A stretch of DNA of 64,000 bases, taken from Mesorhizobium temperatum (lineage in GTDB: Bacteria; Pseudomonadota; Alphaproteobacteria; Rhizobiales; Rhizobiaceae). The translations under genes were made by a program, and so were the position numbers. The notes under the pieces were generated by a model. It saw only the letters and a list, made by a program, of their open reading frames with translations. It had not been told where the DNA came from and ran no database searches. Below are positions 26,579 through 34,684 of the stretch, piece by piece (the stretch's first letter is position 1; each line of letters opens with the position of its first letter). The stretch spans positions 62,001 through 126,000 of the forward strand of contig NZ_NPKJ01000048.1 of the NCBI RefSeq assembly GCF_002284575.1, in the 5' to 3' direction.

Positions 26579-27850
26579 TCAGTGCGCCGGCAAATGCACC
26601 GTGAAAGCTGCGCCCTTGCCGACCTCCGACTTGATTGAGAGCCTGGCGTTGTGGCGCGTCAGGATATGCTTGACGATGGACAGGCCAAGCCCGGTGCCTT
26701 TCTGGGTCCGGCTGTTTTCGACATCGACGCGGTAGAAGCGTTCGGTGATGCGCGGGATGTGCTCCTCGGGAATGCCGGGACCGAAGTCCCGTATGGTGAT
26801 GTCGATGCCCGGTTCGGGACCGTCATCGCTATGAGCAATCGTCACCACGACACGTCCACCCGACTGTCCGTATTTGCAGGCGTTTTCCAGCAGATTCTCG
26901 AAAACCTGGAAAAGTTCATCGCGATCCCCCGGCACATTGAGCGGCCCTTCCGCGAAATCCCGCTCTATGGCAACGCCGTTTTCCCCGGCAAGCGGCCCCA
27001 GCGAGTCGATGACGCTGTCGAGGGTCTGGCGGAGATCGACCTCGGTTCCCGGCTTCAGATAAGGTTTCATTTCCAGTCGCGACAGCGACAGCAGGTCGTC
27101 GATCAGGCGCGCCATGCGGCCGGTCTGGTTCTGCATGATCTGCAGGAACTGCTCGCGCGCCGCCGGGTCGTTGCGGGCCGGGCCGCGCAGCGTCTCGATG
27201 AAACCGGAGATCGAGGCGAGCGGGGTGCGCAGTTCATGGCTGGCATTGGCGATGAAGTCGGCCCGCATCCGGTCGATGCGTCGCGCCTCGCTCTGGTCCT
27301 TGAAGACCAGCACATAGAGGTCTGTGCCGTGACCGACCGAAGACGCACTCACCCGATAGGCCCGTTCGACCGGCAGCTTTTCGGTATAGTCAACGACATC
27401 CGAAGCGGCGGCGCCCGATAAAATACTGTCCAGCAAGGCCTGCATCTCGGGCGCCCGGAATTTCAGCGACAGCGACATGCCCGGTGCGATGCCGCCGAAG
27501 GCGGCGAAGGCGGCGGCGTTCGCATGGACGATCGTGGCGGTGCGATCGAAGATGATCAGCGGATCGGCAACGGCCGCCGCGAGGTATTCTCCCGACAGCT
27601 GTTGCAGCCCGCCCGCCTCGATCGCCGCGGCATCCTCGGCAGACTGGCGCGCAACGCCGGCAGGCAGCATCGCGGCGGCAAGCAGCAGCACGGCACATGC
27701 CAGCAGCACCACATAGCCGGACATGTCTGCGAACCCATAGACCGTCAGGACCGCGACGATGCCTGCCGCCAGCAGCCAGCGGCTGTTCCACAACCGGGTG
27801 GCGACCACTTGCGCCGTGCTTCGCTGTTCTGCGCCGCCCATGTCAGCCAT
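26579..27850 (-). CDS. phoR: Phosphate-regulon sensor histidine kinase PhoR
   Basis: A membrane sensor kinase of about 423 residues. Two N-terminal helices (WLLAAGIVAVLTVYGFADM and GYVVLLACAVLLLAAAML) are followed by a PAS domain (LAAAVADPLIIFDRTATIVH). The HisKA domain has the phospho-accepting histidine in NASHELRTPLASISGFIETL, and the HATPase has N box FENLLENACKYG, G1 FGPGIPEEH and GTGLGLSIVKHI. This layout is PhoR, which phosphorylates PhoB under phosphate limitation. Start ATG 27850 (MADMGGAEQ) is preferred; the frame runs 40 codons further upstream without family features. phoB is not in the window. Confidence 0.93.
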   Translation of the reverse strand: MADMGGAEQRSTAQVVATRLWNSRWLLAAGIVAVLTVYGFADMSGYVVLLACAVLLLAAAMLPAGVARQSAEDAAAIEAGGLQQLSGEYLAAAVADPLIIFDRTATIVHANAAAFAAFGGIAPGMSLSLKFRAPEMQALLDSILSGAAASDVVDYTEKLPVERAYRVSASSVGHGTDLYVLVFKDQSEARRIDRMRADFIANASHELRTPLASISGFIETLRGPARNDPAAREQFLQIMQNQTGRMARLIDDLLSLSRLEMKPYLKPGTEVDLRQTLDSVIDSLGPLAGENGVAIERDFAEGPLNVPGDRDELFQVFENLLENACKYGQSGGRVVVTIAHSDDGPEPGIDITIRDFGPGIPEEHIPRITERFYRVDVENSRTQKGTGLGLSIVKHILTRHNARLSIKSEVGKGAAFTVHLPAH

Positions 27851-27924
27851 TGTCAGCCATTCGCGCGCACTGTGCCTCCGCCCCACCCGGCCGGCCGGGT
27901 GGAAACTTCCCGCTGGACCGGCGC

Positions 27925-28030
27925 TAGAGCGCCGTGCGTCCATTTGGACGCACAGAGGACGCTCTACCACTTTTAATCTGCTGCATCGTTCTCTCCGAAA
28001 ATCGATTCCGATTTACGGGCCGATGCAGTA
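27925..28030. repeat. Mosaic palindromic repeat between phoR and ppk2
   Basis: The first module runs from TAGAGCGCCGTGCGTCCA (27925) to GACGCTCTA (27966) with an internal GTGCGTCCA/TGGACGCAC hairpin. The second module has TGCATCG ... CCGAAAATCG ... CGATGCA up to 28027. It is a close relative of the copy at 26465 and shares the second-module motif with 4298-4361. Confidence 0.75.
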
Positions 28031-28075
28031 AGGCTCCCAATAGCATGAGTCCGGAAGCTGGAAAGGTTCGTCTCG

Positions 28076-28984
28076 ATGAAAAACCCCAAGGAAAATGCCG
28101 CCGCACCCGTTCCAGGTCCGCTGAAGATCCGCATCGACGGAAAGGAGCGCGAGTTCGACATCGAGGATCCAAAGCTTCCGGACTGGGTCGAAGACAACAA
28201 GCTGAGCGCCGGCGGCTACCCCTACGACAAGAAAATGAAAAGCGACGAGTATGACGAGACACTCGAGTGGCTGCAGATCGAGCTGGTCAAGGCGCAGGCA
28301 TGGCTGCAATCGACGGGCAAGCGGGTGATGTCGCTGTTCGAAGGACGCGATGCCGCAGGCAAGGGCGGCACGATCTTCGCGCTGCGCCAGTACATGAACC
28401 CCAGGACAGCGCGCAACGTAGCGCTGACCAAGCCTAGCCCAACCGAACTCGGGCAATGGTATTTTCAGCGCTATGTCGCGCACTTCCCGACATCCGGCGA
28501 GTTCGTCACCTTCGACCGCTCCTGGTATAATCGCGCCGGCGTCGAGCCGGTCATGAGCTTCTGCACGCCGGAGCAGCACGAGAAATTCCTGGACGAGACG
28601 CCGTATTTTGAACGGATGATCTACAACGAGGGCATCCATTTCTTCAAATTCTGGCTAAACATCGGTCGGGAAACACAGCTTGAGCGATTTCACGATCGCC
28701 GCTGGAGTCCTTTGAAGAGCTGGAAATTCTCGCCGATCGACATTGCCGGCATCACCAAATGGGACGACTACACCAAGGCGCGCGATCTCATGTTCGAACG
28801 CACGCACGAGGAATTCGCGCCCTGGATCATCGTGCGTGCCAACGACAAGCGGCGCGCGCGACTTGCCATCATCCGGCGCATCCTGTTGTCGCTTCCCTAT
28901 GACGGCCGCGATCTCGACGCCATCGGCAAGGAAGACAAGAAGATCATCGGGGAAGGGCCCTCGTTTCTGGGAATACAGGCCTGA
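28076..28984 (+). CDS. ppk2: Polyphosphate kinase 2
   Basis: PPK2 transfers phosphate between polyphosphate and nucleoside di- or monophosphates, usually in the NTP-forming direction. The 302-residue protein has the P-loop [18 protein letters not shown], the lid-type segment [20 protein letters not shown], Walker [13 protein letters not shown], and the conserved [16 protein letters not shown] and YDGRDL. Length and motifs fit single-domain PPK2 class I. Its placement beside phoR and phoU suggests a phosphate-homeostasis group, although it is on the opposite strand and separated by a repeat. Confidence 0.95.
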   Translation: MKNPKENAAAPVPGPLKIRIDGKEREFDIEDPKLPDWVEDNKLSAGGYPYDKKMKSDEYDETLEWLQIELVKAQAWLQSTGKRVMSLFEGRDAAGKGGTIFALRQYMNPRTARNVALTKPSPTELGQWYFQRYVAHFPTSGEFVTFDRSWYNRAGVEPVMSFCTPEQHEKFLDETPYFERMIYNEGIHFFKFWLNIGRETQLERFHDRRWSPLKSWKFSPIDIAGITKWDDYTKARDLMFERTHEEFAPWIIVRANDKRRARLAIIRRILLSLPYDGRDLDAIGKEDKKIIGEGPSFLGIQA

Positions 28985-28988
28985 AGCA

Positions 28989-29018
28989 GTGCCGCGCGCC
29001 CCCAAGGACGCGCGGCAC
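28989..29018 (+). terminator. Stem-loop after ppk2
   Basis: A perfect 10-bp stem, GTGCCGCGCG (28989-28998) with CGCGCGGCAC (29009-29018) and a 10-base loop, five bases after the ppk2 stop. There is no T-run on either side, so it may stabilise the 3' end or act as a factor-assisted terminator for ppk2 and the convergent crotonase gene. Confidence 0.55.
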
Positions 29019-29055
29019 GATTCCAGAAGTTCCTGTCATTCTGCCGAATGACTTC

Positions 29056-29802
29056 TCATGCCGCCAGCCGAGCAATCCGCTGCAGCCGCCGCAGCGTGGT
29101 ATCGTCCTGCAAAGCCTGCTGAAACAGCGAAATCTCCTGGTCAATGCGATCGCAGAGCGCGCCTGTGTCGCCCTTGAGCAGATCACGCGTCTGCAGCAGT
29201 GCGGCGACCGGCTTCTTGGCGAGTTGCCTGGCTCTGCCAAGTGCGGCTTCCTCGACATCGCCCACCACGATCTCCGTGACCAGGCCAAGCAACCTGGCGT
29301 CCTCGGCACTGAGCGTGTCGCCCAGGCAGAAGAAGCGGAAAGCGCCAGCATAACCGAGTTTCTGCGGCGCCAGGATGCTGGTCGCCGCGTCCGGCACGAG
29401 GCCGAAATCGACGAACGGCACCCGGAACGTGCTTTCATCAGATGCGATCACCATGTCGCAATGGAACAGGATGGTGCAGCCGACGCCGACGGCGTCGCCG
29501 TCGACACAGGCAAGGACCGGTTTGGGGAACGTCGCCAACGTGCGGAACATGTCGGTGACGGCGGCGATCAATCGTTGATGCTTGGTGGCGTCGAGGAATT
29601 CGGAAAAATCGCCGCCGAGGCAGAAGCAGCCGGCGAGGCCGCGCAGCACCACGACGCGCACATCATCGTCGATCGCGGCTTCGTGGAAGATCTTGGCCAG
29701 GCTTTCATAAGCTCGCCCGTCCAGCACCGGCCGGCCGTCTGCCGACGACACCGTGACAATCAGTGTATGATTCCGAAACTCTGTTTGCGGGTGGATGTTC
29801 AT
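29056..29802 (-). CDS. Crotonase-family protein linked to AHL synthase (enoyl-CoA hydratase/isomerase-like)
   Basis: A 248-residue crotonase-fold enzyme. The oxyanion-hole segment is CFCLGGDFSEFL. The positions of the two hydratase glutamates are replaced: the region aligned with CELAMMCD reads CTILFHCD, and the one aligned with QPEINLG reads VPFVDFG. The following LVPDAATS resembles the acidic loop of delta3,delta2-enoyl-CoA isomerases. So isomerase or another acyl-CoA activity is more likely than hydration. ATG 29802 has GGAGA five bases upstream and lies 15 bases after the luxI stop, so it should be co-expressed with the AHL synthase and may tailor its acyl donor. Confidence 0.85.
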   Translation of the reverse strand: MNIHPQTEFRNHTLIVTVSSADGRPVLDGRAYESLAKIFHEAAIDDDVRVVVLRGLAGCFCLGGDFSEFLDATKHQRLIAAVTDMFRTLATFPKPVLACVDGDAVGVGCTILFHCDMVIASDESTFRVPFVDFGLVPDAATSILAPQKLGYAGAFRFFCLGDTLSAEDARLLGLVTEIVVGDVEEAALGRARQLAKKPVAALLQTRDLLKGDTGALCDRIDQEISLFQQALQDDTTLRRLQRIARLAA

Positions 29803-29817
29803 GGCTGTCTCCAATTC

Positions 29818-30456
29818 TCACGAGGCCTGCCTCATTCCGAGCCTGTCGGGATATCCCCTGGCCAGCACCGGCGCGAAATGACTGCGACGCGAACGCACCA
29901 CCTCAAGCGTATGCTCGTTGAAGGTGAGCAGTGTGGCGACGACCTGCTGGTTGCCATAGGTGCGCTGGTAGCCAAGCGGCTTCGCCAGGAAGTGCAACTG
30001 CAGCGCCCGCAGGACCCACATCGGCTCGAACTCGATGATCACCTGGTTGACGTTCCGCTTCAGCCCCCACTCGACGAAGCCGGCAATGAGCTCGGTGCCG
30101 ACCGTCGAGACGCCGCGCTTGCCGTCACGAAAGCCCGGCGCCACCGCGTAGCGGGTCAGTTCCCAAACGTTCGGGCCGGACGGCGGCGTCCCTTCATAAA
30201 GGTCCGCCAGCACCTCGGTCAGAAGATGCGCCCGCGTTGTCGGCAACATCCGCTGATAACCGGCGAGCTCGCCATTGCGGACGACGAGTTGATGCACCGC
30301 CTCGTCATGGTCGAACTGATCGATCTCAAGGCCATCGGGGCGCTGCAGGTCGGTCCAGCCCATCTCCTCGACGAAAATCTTGTAGCGCAAACGATGAACG
30401 GCCTCCCAAAGGTCGGGACGTTCCATAAGTTCCTGTGTGGTAAGGGAAAAAAGCAT
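29818..30456 (-). CDS. Acyl-homoserine-lactone synthase (LuxI family)
   Basis: The enzyme joins S-adenosylmethionine to an acyl carrier to make an N-acyl-homoserine lactone signal. The 212-residue protein has the LuxI invariant residues: RYKIF and W in EEMGW, then EIDQFDHDE, the arginine in GYQRMLPTTRAHLL, and ELTRYAV (Glu/Arg pair). The rest matches the family through VGTELIAGFVEWGLKRNV. The acyl chain cannot be read from sequence. ATG 30456 has GGAGA seven bases upstream. It follows a LuxR gene and precedes a crotonase gene on one strand. Confidence 0.95.
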   Translation of the reverse strand: MLFSLTTQELMERPDLWEAVHRLRYKIFVEEMGWTDLQRPDGLEIDQFDHDEAVHQLVVRNGELAGYQRMLPTTRAHLLTEVLADLYEGTPPSGPNVWELTRYAVAPGFRDGKRGVSTVGTELIAGFVEWGLKRNVNQVIIEFEPMWVLRALQLHFLAKPLGYQRTYGNQQVVATLLTFNEHTLEVVRSRRSHFAPVLARGYPDRLGMRQAS

Positions 30457-30534
30457 CTGCCGTCTCCTAGGTTCAATAGGAAGATACGGCCGGGCTGTCC
30501 CGAGAAAATTACGCGATCACGTAGGCAAGAATTT

Positions 30535-30557
30535 CTAGGCCGGCACGGCCGAGCTAG
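30535..30557. promoter_or_regulatory. 23-bp dyad upstream of luxI (candidate lux-type box)
   Basis: The sequence has the form CTAG-N2-CGGC-N3-GCCG-N2-CTAG, an exact dyad of two 8-base half-sites. It overlaps the luxR stop codon and is centred about 90 bases before the luxI start, a suitable distance for a LuxR-activated promoter. It has no T-run, so a simple terminator is less likely. Confidence 0.5.
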
Positions 30558-31285
30558 CTAATATAGCCGCGCCTTATCGCTTCCGCGACCGCCTGCACCC
30601 GGTTGACGGCACCGAGTTTGCTTTTGGCGTTAAGAAGGTGTTTCTCTGACGTGTGTTCCGAAATGCCGAGAATCTGTGAAATCTCCCATTCGGACTTGCC
30701 GACGGCGGCCCATTGCATGCATTCGCGCTCACGCGGCGTCAGTTCGACGTGGTCGATGGTCTGGGCCGCCATCGTGTGGAGTTGCATGGCACGGCCGATC
30801 GCATAGGTCGCGGCCAGCGACACCAGTCCGAAATCGGCGCCAGACAATTCGACGGCTTCGCCGCCGAGCGACACCATGACGATCTGGCCATCGAGCGTGA
30901 CCAGCGGGAAGGCCAAACCGTCGCGCAGCTTGAATTCGCCGGCGTCGCCCATCACTTCGCCGCTGCTCTTGTCGATGCGGATGCTCTGGGACGCCTCCCG
31001 CCACTGGAACGGCGCCTGAAGCTGCTTCATGTGGCTGACGACGGGGTCGTGGTCGACATAGTTGCGCGCCACATAGCGCTCCAGCCATTCTCCCGGCCAC
31101 TCGCAAAGCAGCACATGGTCCTTTTGTTGGCCTCTTGGCGTGCCCGGTTGCGGAACCGTTCCGGCCATCAGCGCCGTCAGGCCGAACTCCGAGGTTATGC
31201 CAAGCAGCTTTTCGCAGACTGCGGCCGCCGTATTGGCGTGCTGCAGCTGATCTATGAATTCCAGTGTACGATCGAAGTGGCCCAT
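30554..31285 (-). CDS. LuxR-family quorum-sensing regulator
   Basis: A 243-residue AHL-responsive transcription factor. The autoinducer domain carries the conserved W, Y, D, P and W of LuxR proteins (WLERYVARNYVDHDPVVSHM, then PFQWREA). The C-terminal GerE helix-turn-helix is LTPRERECMQWAAVGKSEWE followed by ISQILGISEHTSEKHLLNAK. Adjacent luxI makes it the cognate receptor. A 7-bp inverted repeat touches its ribosome-binding region and further dyads lie upstream, so autoregulation is likely. Which mesorhizobial system (MrtR-like or other) it represents cannot be fixed from memory. Confidence 0.93.
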   Translation of the reverse strand: MGHFDRTLEFIDQLQHANTAAAVCEKLLGITSEFGLTALMAGTVPQPGTPRGQQKDHVLLCEWPGEWLERYVARNYVDHDPVVSHMKQLQAPFQWREASQSIRIDKSSGEVMGDAGEFKLRDGLAFPLVTLDGQIVMVSLGGEAVELSGADFGLVSLAATYAIGRAMQLHTMAAQTIDHVELTPRERECMQWAAVGKSEWEISQILGISEHTSEKHLLNAKSKLGAVNRVQAVAEAIRRGYIS

Positions 31286-31286
31286 C

Positions 31287-31307
31287 GCAACATCTACCCC
31301 ATGTTGC
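31287..31307. promoter_or_regulatory. GCAACAT-N7-ATGTTGC dyad at the luxR start
   Basis: Perfect 7-bp arms at 31287-31293 and 31301-31307 end one base before the luxR ATG (31285). In the transcript the loop holds GGGGTAG, the only Shine-Dalgarno-like sequence, so the hairpin could hold or present the ribosome site. As DNA it could be an operator. Confidence 0.5.
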
Positions 31308-31314
31308 CTTCCGC

Positions 31315-31348
31315 GTTGAGATCAACGGTTCAGTGCTTGACCTGCACT
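31315..31348. promoter_or_regulatory. Two small dyads upstream of luxR
   Basis: GTTGA-ga-TCAAC (31315-31326) and AGTGC-N7-GCACT (31332-31348) follow one another 30-63 bases before the luxR start. The second has the 17-bp size of a minimal lux-type box. Both are candidates for promoter-proximal regulator binding. The rest of the 259-base gap to the divergent binding-protein gene shows nothing clear. Confidence 0.35.
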
Positions 31349-31544
31349 TTGCCATCGACCCCGGATTACAAACCTGCTCCTCTCTGTTTGCAGCGCCTTG
31401 CAGCTACCCTCCAGCCGACGCCACACATGTTTGCAAGCTCGCTGAAGCATAACCCTAAATCGGCGTGATGAAATCAAAAACCGTTGTGCCTGTGTCATTT
31501 TCGTACCAAAAGCCACATTGGACAGGACAGGGCGGGGCTCGATC

Positions 31545-32390
31545 GTGGCAATTCGGTGGATATCCGTCTTGATGCTGGCAATGGCGGGGGCACAGTGGCT
31601 CACGGCAGCGCGTGCCGCGGAGCCGCAAGTGCCGGTGCTGTGGGATGCCAAAGAGCGGCTGCCGAAGCCTGACCTTTCCGCGCTGCCGCGTCTGAGATTC
31701 CTGACTACCACCGATTTCCCGCCGTTCAACTTCCTCGACGGGGCGGGCCGCCTGTCCGGCTTCCACGTCGATCTGGCGCGCGCCATCTGCGCCGAACTCG
31801 GCATCGCGGAAAAATGCCAGATCCAGGCGCTGCCCTGGGCCGAGCTCGAAGGGGCGCTGCAGAAGGGCGAGGGCGAAGCGATCATTGCCGGCATCGCCGC
31901 CACGCCGGAGTCGCGGTCGAAGTACGCCTTCTCGCGTTCCTACCTGCAGTTTCCGGCACGCTTCATCATGCCGAAGACAAAGGCGCTCGCGGAACCGATT
32001 TTCGACAGGCTGCGCGGCAAACGCGTCGGCGTGGTGGCCGGCTCCGCGCATGAGCGCATGCTGCGCGATTATTTCGGCACCGTTCAGGTCGTACCCTTCG
32101 ACCGGCCGGAAGAACTCTATAATGATCTCAAGGCCGGCAAGGTCGACGCCGCCTTCGGCGACGGCATGCGCTTCGCCTTCTGGCTGGGCGGTTCGGATGC
32201 CGCAGCATGCTGCCGCTTCGCCGGCGGCCCCTATCTGGCGCCAGAATATCTGGGCTCGGGCATGGCCATCGCCACCAGGGCCAACGATCCGGCGCTGGCC
32301 GCGGCATTCAACTACGCGCTGCAGGAGATCTCAGTGAAAGGCATCTTCGCCGAATTTTATTTGCGCTATTTCCCGGTCAGTTTTTTCTGA
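31545..32390 (+). CDS. Transporter substrate-binding domain protein (SBP_bac_3 family)
   Basis: A periplasmic binding protein of about 281 residues. The signal peptide is IRWISVLMLAMAGAQWLTAA. The amino-acid-type core begins LRFLTTTDFPPFNFLDGAGR and continues LSGFHVDLARAICAELGI, EAIIAGIAATPESRSKYAFS and GKRVGVVAGSAHERML. The ligand is unknown. I prefer GTG 31545, which starts at the signal peptide; TTG 31518 is an alternative. No permease is adjacent. The stop codon lies inside the first copy of a 24-bp tandem palindromic repeat, so the last residues (VSFF) are repeat-encoded. Confidence 0.85.
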   Translation: MAIRWISVLMLAMAGAQWLTAARAAEPQVPVLWDAKERLPKPDLSALPRLRFLTTTDFPPFNFLDGAGRLSGFHVDLARAICAELGIAEKCQIQALPWAELEGALQKGEGEAIIAGIAATPESRSKYAFSRSYLQFPARFIMPKTKALAEPIFDRLRGKRVGVVAGSAHERMLRDYFGTVQVVPFDRPEELYNDLKAGKVDAAFGDGMRFAFWLGGSDAAACCRFAGGPYLAPEYLGSGMAIATRANDPALAAAFNYALQEISVKGIFAEFYLRYFPVSFF

Positions 32391-32440
32391 TCCGGTCCGG
32401 TCAGTTTTTTCTGATCCGGTCCGGTCAGCTTCTTCTGACC
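32375..32440 (+). repeat. Three tandem 24-bp palindromic units
   Basis: Units start at 32375, 32399 and 32423. The first two are GGTCAGTTTTTTCTGATCC plus a CGGTCC spacer. The third is GGTCAG-cttctt-CTGACC, a perfect 6-bp hairpin. Each unit can form a small stem with a T-rich loop. The first unit supplies the stop codon of the binding-protein gene. Together they may act as its terminator, and the duplication looks recent because copies 1 and 2 are identical. Confidence 0.8.
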
Positions 32441-32454
32441 CTTCAGGGCCCGGA

Positions 32455-32865
32455 TCAAGTCAACGTGCGCAGGCGGGCCTTGGCGGCGCGGGCGATGGCG
32501 GCGACGGTGAGCGTGTCGAGATCGAGTTGGCGACGGATAAGCTGCAGCACCCTCACCTCTTCCAAGCGCATTTCGAGGTCGACGGCCGCAACCTCGAAGG
32601 CTGCGGCATAGGCGGTATCAAGCAGGCGTTCGGGCAGTGCTTCAGCGACCCGCGCCAAAACGCCTTCCAGCCCGTCCTTTTCGTGCAGCATCCTTTGGCA
32701 GTCCTGGGCGACGCCGACCAGCCGGTCGTGGTCGAAATCCTCGAACACCGGCCATGAGCGGACGACGTCGCCGATCCGCGCCAGTTCGACATCGGTCATG
32801 TCGCGATCGGACGCGGAGGTGATGACCATCAGATAGATCAGGGCTTCATGCGGCGGCAACGACAT
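32455..32865 (-). CDS. TerB family protein
   Basis: A 136-residue all-helical protein of the tellurite-resistance TerB fold. Typical segments are HEALIYLMVITSASDRDMTD, VELARIGDVVRSWPVFEDFD, the hydrophobic LLDTAYAAAFEVAAVD, and LEEVRVLQLIRRQLDLD. The acidic metal-binding residues of TerB (DRDMTDVE and the later D/E positions) are present. Single-domain TerB proteins are common in rhizobia outside tellurite operons, and their role is not established. It is convergent with the upstream binding-protein gene and divergent from lysS. Confidence 0.85.
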   Translation of the reverse strand: MSLPPHEALIYLMVITSASDRDMTDVELARIGDVVRSWPVFEDFDHDRLVGVAQDCQRMLHEKDGLEGVLARVAEALPERLLDTAYAAAFEVAAVDLEMRLEEVRVLQLIRRQLDLDTLTVAAIARAAKARLRTLT

Positions 32866-33034
32866 TTAAAAACTCCTCAAACGGGCTCCGAAGTTAGGAA
32901 CGCGGCACTGAGGCCGCAAGGAAAAAGAGCCGCGATCGTTGACGCCCACGGCAGGCACGCCTAGAGACCGGTTGAAAAAACCTCTTCCGGCCCCTTTTGC
33001 GGCGATGCCGGCGAATAACTTGGAAAACAGTGAC

Positions 33035-34684
33035 ATGGCGGGATCAAAAATCATCGATCTCAATCCCGAGGTGCCTGCGGCAGCGGCCGAAAGCAAGGCG
33101 TGGCCGTTCGAGGAAGCCAGGAAGATCGTCGAGCGCTACAAAGGCACTGACTTTCCCGAGACCGTCCTGTTTGAGACCGGCTACGGTCCGTCGGGGCTGC
33201 CGCACATCGGTACTTTCGGCGAGGTCGCACGCACCTCGATGGTGCGCCACGCCTTCCGCGTCCTCACCCGGGACACGGTCAAGACCAAGATATTGTGCTT
33301 TTCCGACGACATGGACGGCATGCGCAAGATTCCGGACAGCGTCCCCGATCGCGCCGCACTCGAGCCGCACCTGCACAAGCCGCTCTCATCCGTCCCCAAT
33401 CCTTTCGGCGGCGACTATGCGAGCTTCGCAGACCACAACAACGCAATGCTTTGCCGTTTCCTGGACACGTTCGGCTTCGACTACGAGTTCGCCAGCGCGA
33501 CGGAATACTACAAGGCTGGCCGTTTCGACGAAGTCCTGCTGCGTGCTGCCGAACGTTTTGACAAAATTATGGACGTGATGCTGCCGACGCTCGGAGAGGA
33601 GCGTCAGGCGACCTACAGCCCGTTCTTGCCGATTTCCCCCAAGAGCGGCCGCGTGCTTTACGTCCCCATGAAGCATGTCGACGCCAAGGCCGGCACTATC
33701 ACCTTCGATGATGACGGCACCGAAACCACGCTGCCCATAACCGGCGGCAGGGTGAAGTTGCAGTGGAAGCCGGATTTCGGCATGCGCTGGGCGGCGCTCG
33801 GCGTCGATTTCGAAATGTTCGGCAAAGACCACCAGACGAATGCGGTGATCTACGACCGTATCTGCAATATCCTGGGCGGGCGCGCGCCCGAGCATTTCGT
33901 CTATGAGCTGTTCCTGGACGAGAACGGCCAGAAGATTTCGAAGTCGAAGGGCAACGGACTGACCATAGACGAGTGGCTGACCTACGCGCCGACCGAAAGC
34001 CTCGAGCTCTACATGTACCAGCGGCCGCGGCAGGCCAAGAAGCTCTATTTCGACGTCATTCCGAAGGCGGTGGACGAGTATTACGCCTTTCTGTCCGCCT
34101 ATCGCCGGCAGGAGTGGAAGGAGCGGCTGGGAAACCCCGTCTGGCATATGCATGACGGTAACCCGCCTGTCATCGACCTGCCGGTGTCGTTCGCGCTGCT
34201 GCTCAATCTGGTCAGTGCCTCGAACGCCCAGAACAAGGACGTGCTGTGGGGGTTCATTTCGCGCCACACATCAGGCGTGACGCCGAAGACCCATCCCGAG
34301 CTCGACCGGCTGGCCGAGTATGCGATCCGCTATTTCGACGATTTCGTGAAGCCGGCCAAGGTGTACCGGGCCGCCGACGCGGTCGAGCGCGAGGCGCTGA
34401 CGAAACTCTCCGAGGCGCTCGCCGCGTTGCCGCCAGATGCCGATGGCGAGGTGATCCAGAATGCCGCCCTCAACGTTGCGCGCAAGATCGAACGCTATCA
34501 GGACCATTCGAAGCAGAGCCCGGAAGGCGGACCGGGCGTCTCCGTCGCCTTCTTCCAGATGATCTACCAGGTGCTGATCGGACAGGAGCGCGGCCCGCGC
34601 TTCGGTTCCTTCGCCGCGCTCTACGGCATCGCAGAAACGCGCGCGCTCATTCAGAAGGCGCTGGCTGGTCAGCTGGCGGCGTAG
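33035..34684 (+). CDS. lysS: Lysyl-tRNA synthetase, class I
   Basis: This is the archaeal-type class I LysRS found in many alphaproteobacteria in place of the usual class II enzyme. The 549-residue protein has the class I motifs in [15 protein letters not shown] (HIGH-like) and [11 protein letters not shown] (KMSKS). Family segments include [40 protein letters not shown] and the C-terminal helical anticodon domain. ATG 33035 ([12 protein letters not shown]) is preferred over upstream in-frame starts. Its 3' end overlaps the convergent nuclease-like gene by 38 bases. Confidence 0.96.
   Translation: MAGSKIIDLNPEVPAAAAESKAWPFEEARKIVERYKGTDFPETVLFETGYGPSGLPHIGTFGEVARTSMVRHAFRVLTRDTVKTKILCFSDDMDGMRKIPDSVPDRAALEPHLHKPLSSVPNPFGGDYASFADHNNAMLCRFLDTFGFDYEFASATEYYKAGRFDEVLLRAAERFDKIMDVMLPTLGEERQATYSPFLPISPKSGRVLYVPMKHVDAKAGTITFDDDGTETTLPITGGRVKLQWKPDFGMRWAALGVDFEMFGKDHQTNAVIYDRICNILGGRAPEHFVYELFLDENGQKISKSKGNGLTIDEWLTYAPTESLELYMYQRPRQAKKLYFDVIPKAVDEYYAFLSAYRRQEWKERLGNPVWHMHDGNPPVIDLPVSFALLLNLVSASNAQNKDVLWGFISRHTSGVTPKTHPELDRLAEYAIRYFDDFVKPAKVYRAADAVEREALTKLSEALAALPPDADGEVIQNAALNVARKIERYQDHSKQSPEGGPGVSVAFFQMIYQVLIGQERGPRFGSFAALYGIAETRALIQKALAGQLAA

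Noticed and set aside
32375..32440. Possible start of a CRISPR array
   Set aside because: The 24-bp units are directly adjacent palindromes with no unique spacers, and no cas genes are present.
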